Positions 9,685 through 19,437 of a stretch of 64,000 bases of DNA are shown here, piece after piece. How positions within the stretch are numbered: the first letter of the stretch is position 1; every line of letters starts with the position of its first letter. Origin of the DNA: Flavobacterium sp. ALJ2 (GTDB lineage Bacteria > Bacteroidota > Bacteroidia > Flavobacteriales > Flavobacteriaceae); contig NZ_JADNRC010000014.1 of the NCBI RefSeq assembly GCF_015594725.1, positions 1-64,000 of the forward strand. The letters run 5' to 3'. The translations under genes and the position numbers were made by a program. Below the pieces are notes generated by a model. The model did not search any database and was not told the origin of the DNA. It was given only the letters and a program-made list of their open reading frames with translations.

Positions 9685-10848
9685 TTATTTCATAGCTACT
9701 TTAGGAGCTTCTACTTTAGCAGTAGTATCTACTTTAGTAGTATCAGAACTTCCTGCCGCACCTTCTGCTGGAGCTGGAGCTACTGCTGCCTTAATATCCT
9801 GAGCTAATGTTGTTTTTTCGCTTAACCATTTTTTATAATCTTCTGGAGTATCAACTACAATTTTCATTTGCATGTTGTAGTGTGATGTACCACAAATTTT
9901 ATTACAAAGTAACAAATAATCAAAAGTATAAGGATCTAAAGCTGTTTCACCTTTTGCAACTAATTCAACACTTTTCTTAGAACGAATTGAATTAATATGA
10001 GAAACTTTCTCTACCATATAAGGCAATTCTCTGTATTCTGCAGTAGTATAAACTGGCGTAAAAGCAAATTCAGTAACCATTCCAGGAACACAATTCATTT
10101 GCGCTCTAAAGTGAGGCATATATGCTGAGTGTAAAACATCTTGAGAACGCATTTTAAAATGAACTTTCTTTCCTTTTGGAATATGTAATTCTGAAACCAC
10201 AATATCATCTTGTGAATATGGATCAGACATATCAACTCCTAAAGTGTTTATACCTTCAATTAATCTTACGTTAGCTTTTCCTAAAACATTATCTGGACCA
10301 GCATATCTTGCTGTCCATTTAAACTGTTGAGCGTATAATTCGACAACTATAGTATCTTCATCTTCATCAACAAACATAATATTATTCCAAGCATATAATC
10401 CGTAAAGAATTAATCCCGCTAAAACTACCGCTGGAATAACACTCCAAAGTGCCTCTAATCTATTATTATCTGCAAAATACAATGCTTTTTTATCTTTATC
10501 TCCTTTATATTTAAAAGAAAAATAATGAAGTAAACCTTGAGTAATAAATTGAACTATGAAAATTAAAACCCAACTAATATTCATAAGACTATCAACCAAA
10601 CTACCATGCTCAGAAGCTGGTGTATGTAATACTAATGGACCCCATTTTATCAATCCATATATAGTAAATACATATATGAATGCTAAAAACCCAAACATTA
10701 AATATCCTTGAATATTATTATCGTTATCAGATGCAACCTGAGAATCGTCCGAATTTACTCCTACCTGAGTAAGATCAAATATCTTGGTCAATTGCCATAA
10801 TGCTACAGCTAATAAAACTAAAACTAAAATTACCAACAAACTTATCAT
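9685..10848 (-). CDS. coxB: Cytochrome c oxidase subunit II
   Basis: A 387-residue membrane-anchored CuA subunit that receives electrons from alternative complex III or cytochrome c. There are hydrophobic segments at residues 1-22, about 50-70 and about 85-105. The CuA site is intact, with DVLHSAYMPHF and CNKICGTSHYNMQM (CxxxCxxxHxxM). Compared with classical subunit II it has an added N-terminal hydrophobic stretch and a low-complexity Ala/Pro/Thr tail after the CuA domain (APAPAEGAAGSS). There is no CxxCH, so it is not a caa3-type fused cytochrome. It lies between actF and coxA in the operon. Confidence 0.95.
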   Translation of the reverse strand: MISLLVILVLVLLAVALWQLTKIFDLTQVGVNSDDSQVASDNDNNIQGYLMFGFLAFIYVFTIYGLIKWGPLVLHTPASEHGSLVDSLMNISWVLIFIVQFITQGLLHYFSFKYKGDKDKKALYFADNNRLEALWSVIPAVVLAGLILYGLYAWNNIMFVDEDEDTIVVELYAQQFKWTARYAGPDNVLGKANVRLIEGINTLGVDMSDPYSQDDIVVSELHIPKGKKVHFKMRSQDVLHSAYMPHFRAQMNCVPGMVTEFAFTPVYTTAEYRELPYMVEKVSHINSIRSKKSVELVAKGETALDPYTFDYLLLCNKICGTSHYNMQMKIVVDTPEDYKKWLSEKTTLAQDIKAAVAPAPAEGAAGSSDTTKVDTTAKVEAPKVAMK

Positions 10849-10867
10849 CTGTTTATTTCTTTAAATA

Positions 10868-12262
10868 TTAATAATGAAAATGTTTACTTTCTTCTATAAA
10901 TGGATTTCTTTTTGGTAACAAAGGAGCTTTAGTCAATGCAGTAAAAACTATAAAAATAAATAATCCTAAGAAGAAAAGTACTGATGCAATTTCTGAAACA
11001 CCAATAAACCATCTATCACCTACTGTACCAGGCATAATCATATTAAAGAAATCAAGATAATGTCCTAATAAAATTACAATTCCAGCCATAACTATAACCC
11101 AACTGATTCTCTTGAAATCTGTATTGATTAAAATCAATAGCGGGAAAAGGAAATTCATAACAACCGCTCCAAAGAAAGGAAGATTATAAAGTTGTATTCT
11201 AGTTACAAAATAAGTAACCTCCTCTGGTATATTAGCATACCAAATTAACATGAATTGTGAGAACCATAAATAAGTCCAAAAAACACTAATACCAAACATA
11301 AATTTAGCAAGATCATGAATATGGCTTGTATTTACATGCTCTAAATACCCTTTAGATTTCAAGTATACTGTTACTAATGCTATTGTAGTGATACCACTTA
11401 CAAAGAAACTAGCAAACACATACCATCCAAACAATGTACTATACCAGTGTGGGTCAATAGACATAATCCAATCCCAAGACATAATAGATTCAGAAACTAT
11501 AAAGAATACTAGGAATCCAGCAGTCATTTTGAAATTCTTTTTGTAATTCAAATCATCTTGAGCTTCATCTTGAGCTAAACATCTTTGTCTTGTATAGTAG
11601 TTATATAAATTCCATCCAATCAAAAATATAGCAGCTCTAATAATCCAAAAAGGAAAATTTAAATATCCTGCTTTATTAGCTATTATTGCATCATAATTAG
11701 GACTGTTAGGATCCGTTACACCATCTCCTAACCAAACAAACACATGGTTAAAGTGTAATCCGCAGAGCACTAGAATAATAAAAAATATTATAGAACCAAC
11801 AGGTAAGTAAGCAGTTATACCCTGCATAACTCTAAATAATACAGGAGACCATCCTGCTTGTGCAACTTGTTGAATAGCGTAAAACGCAAGGACTCCCATA
11901 GAAAGTAGCAAAAAGAAAATACAAGCAACATATAATGCTGACCATGGTTTATTTTGCAATTGGTGTAAAACATGATTTAAATGTTTTGTATGCTCATCTG
12001 CAGCACCAACTTGAGCGTGTTCTTTTTTTCCTTCAGCATGTGCATCATGAGCTGTGGCAGTATCATGAGTAGCTTCAGCTTGTACACCATGAGCAGACTC
12101 AGCAGTAGCCTCACCGTGACCTCCATGTGACTCAGCAGCTAGTATTTTTTCAACTTCTTGAATATCTTTAGGTGCATTTAAAAAACCATACCCAATACCC
12201 AAAAGACCTAAAGCCATTAAGATGATAGAAAAAGTTTTTAATTTACTTGAAAATGTATACAT
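10868..12262 (-). CDS. actF: Alternative complex III subunit ActF
   Basis: Polytopic membrane subunit of alternative complex III (annotated in the family as quinol:cytochrome c oxidoreductase quinone-binding subunit 2). It has about ten hydrophobic segments. After the first helix comes a periplasmic or loop insert rich in His, Ala and Glu (about residues 30-90, with HGGHGEATAESAH and HDAHAEGKKEHAQ). I chose the ATG at 12262 (MYTFSSKLKTF), which begins directly before the first helix; an in-frame ATG at 12289, 3 bp after actE, adds nine residues and cannot be excluded. It follows actE and precedes coxB. Confidence 0.9.
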   Translation of the reverse strand: MYTFSSKLKTFSIILMALGLLGIGYGFLNAPKDIQEVEKILAAESHGGHGEATAESAHGVQAEATHDTATAHDAHAEGKKEHAQVGAADEHTKHLNHVLHQLQNKPWSALYVACIFFLLLSMGVLAFYAIQQVAQAGWSPVLFRVMQGITAYLPVGSIIFFIILVLCGLHFNHVFVWLGDGVTDPNSPNYDAIIANKAGYLNFPFWIIRAAIFLIGWNLYNYYTRQRCLAQDEAQDDLNYKKNFKMTAGFLVFFIVSESIMSWDWIMSIDPHWYSTLFGWYVFASFFVSGITTIALVTVYLKSKGYLEHVNTSHIHDLAKFMFGISVFWTYLWFSQFMLIWYANIPEEVTYFVTRIQLYNLPFFGAVVMNFLFPLLILINTDFKRISWVIVMAGIVILLGHYLDFFNMIMPGTVGDRWFIGVSEIASVLFFLGLFIFIVFTALTKAPLLPKRNPFIEESKHFHY

Positions 12263-12292
12263 ATCTAATACGATCAGTTTGTTCAACAATTA

Positions 12293-12838
12293 TTATAATT
12301 GGCTTTTTAGTTTTAGAACATAGTCAGCAACTAACCAACGTTCGTGAGTATTTAATTGATTTGCATGAGAACCCATTGCATTTAACCCATAAGTCTCAAC
12401 ATGAAAAATACTTCCCTCAGTGATTTCTCTATCCTTATAACTAGGAACTCCAAGAAATTTTTCTCTTTCTACCAATTTACCTTTTCCATTTCCAGTTGCA
12501 CCATGACAACTCATACAATAGATCTCATAAAGTTCTTTTCCTTTTTCAGATTTTCTATCTAAAGAATCTAAAGGCGATTTTAAATTAGCTTTTGCCAATT
12601 CATAACCTGCGGTAGAATTCTCATATTCATAAGGTTCAAAACCTCTATTTATAGTTCCGTTGGCAGGAAGTTGAGCTTCCTTTCCTCCTTTAAATACACT
12701 AGCTTCTGCATATGGTTCATATGCTAAAGACTCATACATATTAGGGAAGTACTGATAGTTTGGTGCCGAAATATTGTGGCATGATGAAACTAAAATAGTT
12801 ATACCAACTAAAAGTGTTATTTTATATATACCTTTCAT
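12293..12838 (-). CDS. actE: Alternative complex III monohaem cytochrome subunit ActE (lipoprotein)
   Basis: A 181-residue exported cytochrome c. The N-terminal lipoprotein signal has its lipobox Cys at residue 20 (LVSSC), so it should be anchored in the membrane facing the periplasm. A single haem motif CMSCH lies at residues 108-112, followed by GATGNGKGKL and a distal Met in GLNAMGSHANQL. It would accept electrons from the ActA haem chain and pass them towards the oxidase. It sits between actD and actF with short spacings. Confidence 0.93.
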   Translation of the reverse strand: MKGIYKITLLVGITILVSSCHNISAPNYQYFPNMYESLAYEPYAEASVFKGGKEAQLPANGTINRGFEPYEYENSTAGYELAKANLKSPLDSLDRKSEKGKELYEIYCMSCHGATGNGKGKLVEREKFLGVPSYKDREITEGSIFHVETYGLNAMGSHANQLNTHERWLVADYVLKLKSQL

Positions 12839-12846
12839 AGCTACAA

Positions 12847-13371
12847 TTAATTCTTTTCTATTACTTTAACTTCTACAGCTCCCGTGTTTTGGAAAAAAGA
12901 AACTAATTCTTCTTCATTATTGTTAACAGCAACTTCCATTAAAAAATGGTCATCTGTTGTTCTTACATCCGGGTTTTCTGCTTCTTTAAATGGCCATAAT
13001 CTACTTCTCATATAAAAAGTGATTACCATTAAGTGAGCTGCGAAAAACACTGTCATTTCAAACATAATTGGCACGAATGCTGGCATATTCTGAATGAAAC
13101 TGAAACTTGGTTTTCCACCAATATCTTGAGGCCAATCATGAATCATAATATAACTCATCATCGTAGTCGCTACAGTTATACCAACACATCCATATAAAAA
13201 AGAACATATTGCTAATCTTGTTGGCGCTAAGCCCATTGCTTTATCCAATCCGTGTACCGGAAATGGAGTAAATACTTCTTCAATATGATGATGTGCAGCT
13301 CTAGTTTTCTTTACAGCATCCATCAAAATATCATCGTCATTATAAATGGCGTATATTACTTTATTACTCAT
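12847..13371 (-). CDS. actD: Alternative complex III subunit ActD (DUF3341)
   Basis: A 174-residue protein with a soluble N-terminal half (YAIYNDDDILMDAVKKTRAA, the DUF3341 signature including HHIEEVFTPFPVHGLD) and two membrane helices at about residues 58-80 and 100-122. Its start overlaps the end of actC by 8 bp, suggesting translational coupling. Known role: structural subunit of alternative complex III. Confidence 0.92.
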   Translation of the reverse strand: MSNKVIYAIYNDDDILMDAVKKTRAAHHHIEEVFTPFPVHGLDKAMGLAPTRLAICSFLYGCVGITVATTMMSYIMIHDWPQDIGGKPSFSFIQNMPAFVPIMFEMTVFFAAHLMVITFYMRSRLWPFKEAENPDVRTTDDHFLMEVAVNNNEEELVSFFQNTGAVEVKVIEKN

Positions 13372-14764
13372 GATGTGAATCTTTATTTGCTCTTTCTCTT
13401 ATGTAATTATCTCCTGTTCCTTTCAAAATAGTTTTCACCTCTGCCTGAGCAATAACTGGGAATGTTCTAGAGTAAAGTAAAAACAATACGAAGAAGAAAC
13501 CAATTGTTCCGATGAAAATTCCAATATCAACAAATGTTGGTGAAAACATTGTCCAAGAAGATGGAAGATAATCTCTATGTAAAGAAGTAACAATAATTAC
13601 GAATCTTTCAAACCACATTCCGATGTTTACAACAATCGAAATTATAAATGAGAACATGATACTTGTTCTTAGTTTTTTGAACCACATGAATTGTGGAGAG
13701 AAAACATTACAAGTCATCATTGACCAATATGCCCACCAGTAAGGTCCAGTAGCTCTATTCAAGAATGCATATTGCTCGTATTCTACTCCTGAATACCAAG
13801 CTACGAATAACTCAGTTATATAAGCAACCCCTACGATAGATCCCGTAATCATAATTACGATATTCATTAATTCGATATGTTGGATTGTAATATAAGCTTC
13901 AAGATTAGAAACTTTTCTCATAATGATCAACAATGTATTTACCATTGCAAATCCTGAGAAAACCGCTCCTGCAACGAAATAAGGAGGGAAAATTGTTGTA
14001 TGCCATCCTGGAATTACAGATGTTGCAAAGTCCATAGATACAATTGTATGTACAGATAGTACAAGTGGAGTAGCTAAACCTGCAAGTACTAAAGATACTT
14101 CTTCAAAACGTTGCCAGTCTTTTGCTCTACCGCTCCATCCAAAACTCAAGATAGAATAAACTCTTTTATTAAAAGGTGTTATTGCTCTATCACGTAGCAT
14201 AGCAAAATCAGGTAATAAACCAGTCCACCAGAAAACTAATGATACTGAAAGATACGTTGAGATTGCAAAAACATCCCAAAGTAATGGGGAGTTAAAGTTT
14301 ACCCATAATGAACCAAATTGGTTTGGTATAGGTAATACCCAGTATGCTAACCATGGACGTCCCATGTGAATAATTGGAAATAAACCTGCTTGGACAACTG
14401 AGAAAATTGTCATTGCTTCTGCAGAACGGTTAATCGCCATTCTCCAACGTTGACGGAAAAGTAATAATACTGCTGAAATTAAAGTTCCGGCGTGACCAAT
14501 ACCTACCCACCAAACAAAGTTTGTGATATCCCAAGCCCAACCAACTGTTTTATTTAATCCCCATGTTCCGATACCTGTAGATACGGTGTAAATTATACAG
14601 CCTAATCCCCAAAGGAAAGCTGTTAATGCGATTGAAAATACAATCCACCAATGTTTATTTGCTTTACCTTCAACAGGTGCAGCTACATCTACAGTTACAT
14701 CGTGATAAGATTTATCACCTATAACTAAAGGTTTTCTAATGGGTGCTTCGTAGTGAGACGACAT
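13364..14764 (-). CDS. actC: Alternative complex III membrane subunit ActC (NrfD/PsrC-like)
   Basis: A 466-residue NrfD/PsrC-type integral membrane protein with about ten helices, the proposed quinol-oxidising membrane subunit of alternative complex III. Visible features are the helix pair WVGIGHAGTLISAVLLLFRQRWR, the HMGRPWLAYW segment and ALTAFLWGLG near the N-terminus. It is homologous in fold to ActF. It lies 38 bp after actB and overlaps actD by 8 bp. Confidence 0.94.
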   Translation of the reverse strand: MSSHYEAPIRKPLVIGDKSYHDVTVDVAAPVEGKANKHWWIVFSIALTAFLWGLGCIIYTVSTGIGTWGLNKTVGWAWDITNFVWWVGIGHAGTLISAVLLLFRQRWRMAINRSAEAMTIFSVVQAGLFPIIHMGRPWLAYWVLPIPNQFGSLWVNFNSPLLWDVFAISTYLSVSLVFWWTGLLPDFAMLRDRAITPFNKRVYSILSFGWSGRAKDWQRFEEVSLVLAGLATPLVLSVHTIVSMDFATSVIPGWHTTIFPPYFVAGAVFSGFAMVNTLLIIMRKVSNLEAYITIQHIELMNIVIMITGSIVGVAYITELFVAWYSGVEYEQYAFLNRATGPYWWAYWSMMTCNVFSPQFMWFKKLRTSIMFSFIISIVVNIGMWFERFVIIVTSLHRDYLPSSWTMFSPTFVDIGIFIGTIGFFFVLFLLYSRTFPVIAQAEVKTILKGTGDNYIRERANKDSHHE

Positions 14765-14802
14765 AATCCTTTATATTGTTTCTTAATTAATAATTTTTTG
14801 TA

Positions 14803-17800
14803 CTAAGTATTTCTAACTTTAACGTGATAAATCACATTAGGTTTTGTTCCAACATGCTCCAATAAATGATACATTCTATCGTCAGCGGCTAATTTAGTCA
14901 CTTGACTTTCTTTATCATTTACATCACCAAATACCATTGCGCCAGAAGAACAAGCGTTAGAACAAGCTGTTTGGAATTCTCCATCAACTACTGATCTACC
15001 TTCATTCTTAGCTTTTAATATTGTAGCTTGTGTCATTTGAATACACATAGAACATTTCTCCATAACTCCACGAGAACGAACGTTAACGTCTGGGTTTAAA
15101 ACCATACGTCCTAAATCATCATTCATGTGATAATCAAATTCACTGTTTTTGTTGTACAAGAACCAGTTAAAACGACGTACTTTATACGGACAGTTATTAG
15201 CACAGTAACGAGTACCAACACATCTGTTATAAGCCATTTGGTTTTGTCCTTGACGTCCATGTGAAGTTGCCGCAACTGGACAAACAGTTTCACAAGGTGC
15301 ATGATTACAGTGCTGACACATTACTGGTTGGAAAGAAACTTGTGGATTATCTCCTGCTTTTTCCATTTCGTTAAATGTAGACAATGAACTCGACAATCCT
15401 GCTATATTTTCTTTTCTTTCGTTATCTCCAGCAAAAGTACTTTCAGAAGAATAATATCTATCGATACGCAACCAATGCATATCACGACTTCTTCTTACTT
15501 CGTCCTTACCTACTACTGGTACATTGTTTTCAGCGTGACAAGCTATAACACAAGCCCCACATCCTGTACAAGCATTTAAATCAATTGAAAGATTAAAGTG
15601 ATGTCCTGTTGAACGATCAAATGAATCCCACAAATCGACAGACGTAGCTGCAACTTCGTTGTGATCTAAAGAAACCATTGGTTGTTGATTCCAAAATTCA
15701 GCATCTTTAGTATTAAATATTTCAAGAGAGGTTTCTTTAATAATATCTCCTCTTCCCATTAAAGTTTTCTGACCTTGCACGCAAGCAAATTCATGTTCTC
15801 CTTTTGCTTTTTCAAGCTTAACAGATTGAATGTCATTAAAACCTTTATATAAAGAGTAAGCATTTAAACCTACAATCATTTCTTCTTTTAGAGCTGCTTT
15901 ACGTCCGTAACCTAAGGCTAAACCAATAGTTCCCACTGCTTGTCCAGGCTGCACAATTACAGGCACATTTTCAAGTTTGATTCCATCAGCTGTTGTAATA
16001 GTAGCATAACTTCCGTTTAAACCACCATTAGCCACAATTTCATTAGACATTTTCAATTTCTTCGCATCAGCGTTAGAAACAGTTACATAATTATCCCAAG
16101 AAACTCTTGTGATTGGATCTGGAAACTCTTGTAACCAAGGATTATTTGCTTGCTGCCCATCTCCCATTCCTGTCTTAGTATACAATACTAATTCGAAATC
16201 ACCTAAAGCTTTTGATTGTGACACTGCATTTGCAGCTACACTATAATCAACAGAACCTGCAGAAAGCGCCGTAGAACTTCCTACATAAATACCATCATGT
16301 AATACTTTATTCCAACTAGAACCAGCAATTATCCCAGAAGCGTTTGCTTTGATATAATCATAAAAAGTTCCAGAATCTCCCGTTAGAGACAATAAAACAT
16401 CTTGAAATTGTTTTGTGTCAAATATAGGGCGAATAGTTGGCTGAGTAAGACCATAAGTTCCTTTTGTAATAGATACATCATTCCAAGCCTCTAAGTAATG
16501 AGGAACTGGAGCAGCAATTGTAGAAAGCAAAGCAGTTTCATCTTCTTTTAGAGAAAAAGCAACTGAAGTATTAACTTTTTTCAATCCAGCAACGAAAGAT
16601 TCGCTATCTGCCAATGTATAAACTGGATTAACACCACTCATAAGTAAAGTATGAACGCTTCCTGCTTTCATATCATTAATTAATTGAGCTACTTTAGTGT
16701 CAGATCCTTTTCTTATTTGTCTCGTTTCTGAAGTAGTAAAAGCTTCACTTGCCAACACTTGGTTGATAGCCAAAACTAATAACTGAGCATTTTTATCTTG
16801 AATTCCAGATACCAATACCCCTTTTGAACCAGCAGCTTTTAATTGTTGAGCCGCTTTAGTAACTTCTGCCTTAAACTGGCTGTCTAAATTAACAGTTACA
16901 GAAGAACCAGTTACAATATTATATATATGTACTAATGCTTGTTTTTGATTTGCAGTTGACATAGGCAAACGCTTATCAGCAGCAGCACCAGACAAAGTCA
17001 TGTTTGCTTCTAATTGAAAGTGACGAGACATTTTTCCATTTCTAGGAATACGTCCTTGTGCATAACCAGAGTCATACCCTCCTCCTTGCCAATCTCCTAG
17101 AAAGTCAGCTCCTACCGAAACGATAAGCGATGCTTTTGAGAAATCGTAATTAACTAAAGCTCTTTCACCATAAACCGTTTCAAATGCATCCAAAGCAGAT
17201 GATGACGATATCGCATCATAAACAACATGTTTCGCATTAGGGGTTTTAGCTATAAACTCAGCTATTAATTTTTCAGTCGATGGACTTGCTAAAGTATTTG
17301 TTAATAAAACGATTTGACCACCTTTAGTATTTGCCTCGGCAATACTTGATTTAATTTTCAAATCAACAGCAGACCAAGTTGCATTTTTTCCTTCCAACTT
17401 AGGTTCTTTCAAACGCATACTATCATATAATGACAATATAGACGCATGAATTCTAGCATTGGCTGAAAATTTCGCTCCTGAAATTGTGTTATTGTCAATT
17501 TTAATAGGACGCCCTTCACGTGTTTTTACTAAAAGATTAGCAAAATCGAAACCATCAAAAACAGTAGTCGCATAATAATCTGCTACTCCTGGTATGATTT
17601 GTTCTGGTTGCAGTACATAAGGTATCGATTTGTGAACAGGGCCTTCGCAAGCTGCAAGCGTAACTGCCGCAGTACTAAACCCAACGTACTTTAAAAAGTC
17701 ACGACGTGATGTTGAAGACGAAGCTAATGCTCCTGCATTTCCTAAAAATTCATCAGTAGGAATTTCTTCAACAAATTCGTTATTTCTAAGCGCCTCAACA

Positions 17801-17859
17801 ATAGAACTATTTTCGTCTAGCTCTTCAACACTTTTCCAGTATTTTTTGTTTGATGACAT
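14803..17859 (-). CDS. actB: Alternative complex III iron-sulfur subunit ActB
   Basis: A 1018-residue fusion of a molybdopterin-oxidoreductase-like domain (first about 740 residues) with a four-cluster ferredoxin-like domain. Residues 51-60 carry a Tat-like SRRDFLKYVG motif followed by a hydrophobic stretch ending AACEG, so export by the Tat route is likely even though the motif is preceded by about 50 residues. Cluster ligands are visible in CTGCGACVIACHAENN, CQHCNHAPCETVCPV, RYCANNCPY and CSMCIQ. In characterised alternative complex III the molybdopterin-like part holds no Mo cofactor; I cannot test that from sequence here. Confidence 0.95.
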   Translation of the reverse strand: MSSNKKYWKSVEELDENSSIVEALRNNEFVEEIPTDEFLGNAGALASSSTSRRDFLKYVGFSTAAVTLAACEGPVHKSIPYVLQPEQIIPGVADYYATTVFDGFDFANLLVKTREGRPIKIDNNTISGAKFSANARIHASILSLYDSMRLKEPKLEGKNATWSAVDLKIKSSIAEANTKGGQIVLLTNTLASPSTEKLIAEFIAKTPNAKHVVYDAISSSSALDAFETVYGERALVNYDFSKASLIVSVGADFLGDWQGGGYDSGYAQGRIPRNGKMSRHFQLEANMTLSGAAADKRLPMSTANQKQALVHIYNIVTGSSVTVNLDSQFKAEVTKAAQQLKAAGSKGVLVSGIQDKNAQLLVLAINQVLASEAFTTSETRQIRKGSDTKVAQLINDMKAGSVHTLLMSGVNPVYTLADSESFVAGLKKVNTSVAFSLKEDETALLSTIAAPVPHYLEAWNDVSITKGTYGLTQPTIRPIFDTKQFQDVLLSLTGDSGTFYDYIKANASGIIAGSSWNKVLHDGIYVGSSTALSAGSVDYSVAANAVSQSKALGDFELVLYTKTGMGDGQQANNPWLQEFPDPITRVSWDNYVTVSNADAKKLKMSNEIVANGGLNGSYATITTADGIKLENVPVIVQPGQAVGTIGLALGYGRKAALKEEMIVGLNAYSLYKGFNDIQSVKLEKAKGEHEFACVQGQKTLMGRGDIIKETSLEIFNTKDAEFWNQQPMVSLDHNEVAATSVDLWDSFDRSTGHHFNLSIDLNACTGCGACVIACHAENNVPVVGKDEVRRSRDMHWLRIDRYYSSESTFAGDNERKENIAGLSSSLSTFNEMEKAGDNPQVSFQPVMCQHCNHAPCETVCPVAATSHGRQGQNQMAYNRCVGTRYCANNCPYKVRRFNWFLYNKNSEFDYHMNDDLGRMVLNPDVNVRSRGVMEKCSMCIQMTQATILKAKNEGRSVVDGEFQTACSNACSSGAMVFGDVNDKESQVTKLAADDRMYHLLEHVGTKPNVIYHVKVRNT

Positions 17860-17891
17860 TGTATATAAATATTAAAATCTTAATAATTTGA

Positions 17892-19217
17892 TTAATAGTG
17901 GCACTTACCACATTCTAAACCTCCCATTTGCGCTGCAGTTAATTTCTCTACACCATATTTCTTAGAAAGTTCTTCATGTATTTTAGTATAATACTCATTT
18001 CCTTCCATCTTAACATTAGTTTTTCTATGGCAATCAATACACCATCCCATTGTTAATTTAGAATATTGTTTCATGATTTCATACTCTTCTACTGGACCGT
18101 GACAAGTTTGACATTCGATACCAGCAACAGTAACGTGTTGCGAGTGATTAAAATACACAAAATCAGGTAAGTTATGAATACGTACCCATTTTACTGGTTG
18201 CGTTTTCCCTGTATACGTTTGAGTTGTTTTATCCCAACCGACAGCATTGTATAATTTTTGTATTTGCTCATCATAGAAAGCTTTACTGTACTCTGGAGTA
18301 GCAGTAGTTTCAGCAACCTCTGAAATGTTTTTATGACAGTTCATACAAACATTTAAAGATGGAATACCTGCAGTTTTACTTACACGAGAAGCTGAGTGAC
18401 AATATTTACAATTGATTTCATTGTCTCCTGCGTGAATTTTGTGAGAATAATGTATCGGCTGAATTGGCTCATAATTTTGATCCACACCTATTTGCATTAA
18501 ATAAGCATAAACAAAATACCCACTTGCTAATAATAAGAATATTGAGGCTACCAAAACCAAAAATTGATTTCTAGCGAATGCTTTCCATAAAGAAACTCTA
18601 GGTTCTTTTGGAGTAACGTCGATTCCATTTGCTTTAGCAACTTTTCTCAATACGTTATTCACCAAGTAAAGCATCACTACTAACATACCCATCACAAGAG
18701 CAAGCGCTCCTAGGATAATATTATTAGAGATAGCACCACTTTCTCCTCCTGTTCCTGGCACAGCAGCATTACCTGTTGGAGCTGGAGCCACAGCTTTAGG
18801 CTCAGAAGTATATGCGATAATATCATCTATATCTCCCGTTGATAATTGAGGAAATGAAGTCATGACCGCCTTGTTGTGATCTGCAAAAAGCTTTACAGCT
18901 ACAGCATCACCTGACTTGATTAGGTCAGAACTATTATGAATCCACTTGTAAAGCCAAGCTTTATCATGTTTTCCCGACACGCCTCTTAATTCAGGACCTG
19001 TCGATTTCCCATCTAATTTATGACATGCAGCACAATTTGCATTAAAAAGTTCTTTACCCTTTACCGGATCACCTCCCTGAGTTGCTACTGGAGCAGCTTC
19101 AGGCGCTGCTGGAGCAGCAGCATCTTGTGCAAATGAACTTAGCGAGAAAATTAACGTTAGCCCTAAGCTTAAAAATAATTTCCTTGAGATCGAATTATGG
19201 TTACCCACCTTTTCCAT
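17892..19217 (-). CDS. actA: Alternative complex III multihaem cytochrome subunit ActA
   Basis: A 441-residue multihaem cytochrome c and the first gene of the operon. After a signal peptide (to about residue 31, FAQ) comes a monohaem domain with CAACH at residues 62-66. Two membrane helices follow near residues 165-190 and 218-242, then five further CxxCH motifs: CKYCH, CMNCH, CQTCH, CIDCH and a C-terminal CGKCH one residue before the end. Six haem sites in ActA plus one in ActE give seven CxxCH motifs for the complex. Electrons would flow from the ActB clusters through these haems to the oxidase. A matching promoter lies about 90 bp upstream. Confidence 0.94.
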   Translation of the reverse strand: MEKVGNHNSISRKLFLSLGLTLIFSLSSFAQDAAAPAAPEAAPVATQGGDPVKGKELFNANCAACHKLDGKSTGPELRGVSGKHDKAWLYKWIHNSSDLIKSGDAVAVKLFADHNKAVMTSFPQLSTGDIDDIIAYTSEPKAVAPAPTGNAAVPGTGGESGAISNNIILGALALVMGMLVVMLYLVNNVLRKVAKANGIDVTPKEPRVSLWKAFARNQFLVLVASIFLLLASGYFVYAYLMQIGVDQNYEPIQPIHYSHKIHAGDNEINCKYCHSASRVSKTAGIPSLNVCMNCHKNISEVAETTATPEYSKAFYDEQIQKLYNAVGWDKTTQTYTGKTQPVKWVRIHNLPDFVYFNHSQHVTVAGIECQTCHGPVEEYEIMKQYSKLTMGWCIDCHRKTNVKMEGNEYYTKIHEELSKKYGVEKLTAAQMGGLECGKCHY

Positions 19218-19305
19218 ATTATATAATGATTATCTACTAAAATTTGGTACGGTTTTTTCTGTATAAAAATTACACAAAATATAATACCTTCTTTTAAAAC
19301 TTGCA

Positions 19306-19334
19306 CAAAAATACAATTTAAGAACTATTCTCAA
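19306..19334 (-). promoter_or_regulatory. Candidate promoter of the act-cox operon
   Basis: On the minus strand TTG (19334-19332), an 18-bp spacer and TATTTTTG (19313-19306) match the Bacteroidota TTG/TAnnTTTG promoter form. It leaves a leader of about 80 nt before actA. Confidence 0.5.
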
Positions 19335-19411
19335 AACCTTAAAACAGCCTTCGATACCAATTTATACCAATTCTAAATAACTTTTCTAATATCCGTTTAT
19401 ATATTAAATAC

Positions 19412-19419
19412 TATTTTTG
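19412..19419 (+). promoter_or_regulatory. Candidate -7 box for the SPOR gene
   Basis: TATTTTTG matches the TAnnTTTG box 18 bp before the ATG at 19438. It also shows that the TTG at 19417 is promoter sequence and not the start codon. I did not see a convincing upstream TTG at the right distance. Confidence 0.4.
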
Positions 19420-19437
19420 CACAAAAACCATCACATT

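Noticed and set aside
19417..19437. Upstream TTG start for the SPOR protein
   Set aside because: It lies in a TAnnTTTG promoter box; the ATG at 19438 begins a normal signal peptide.
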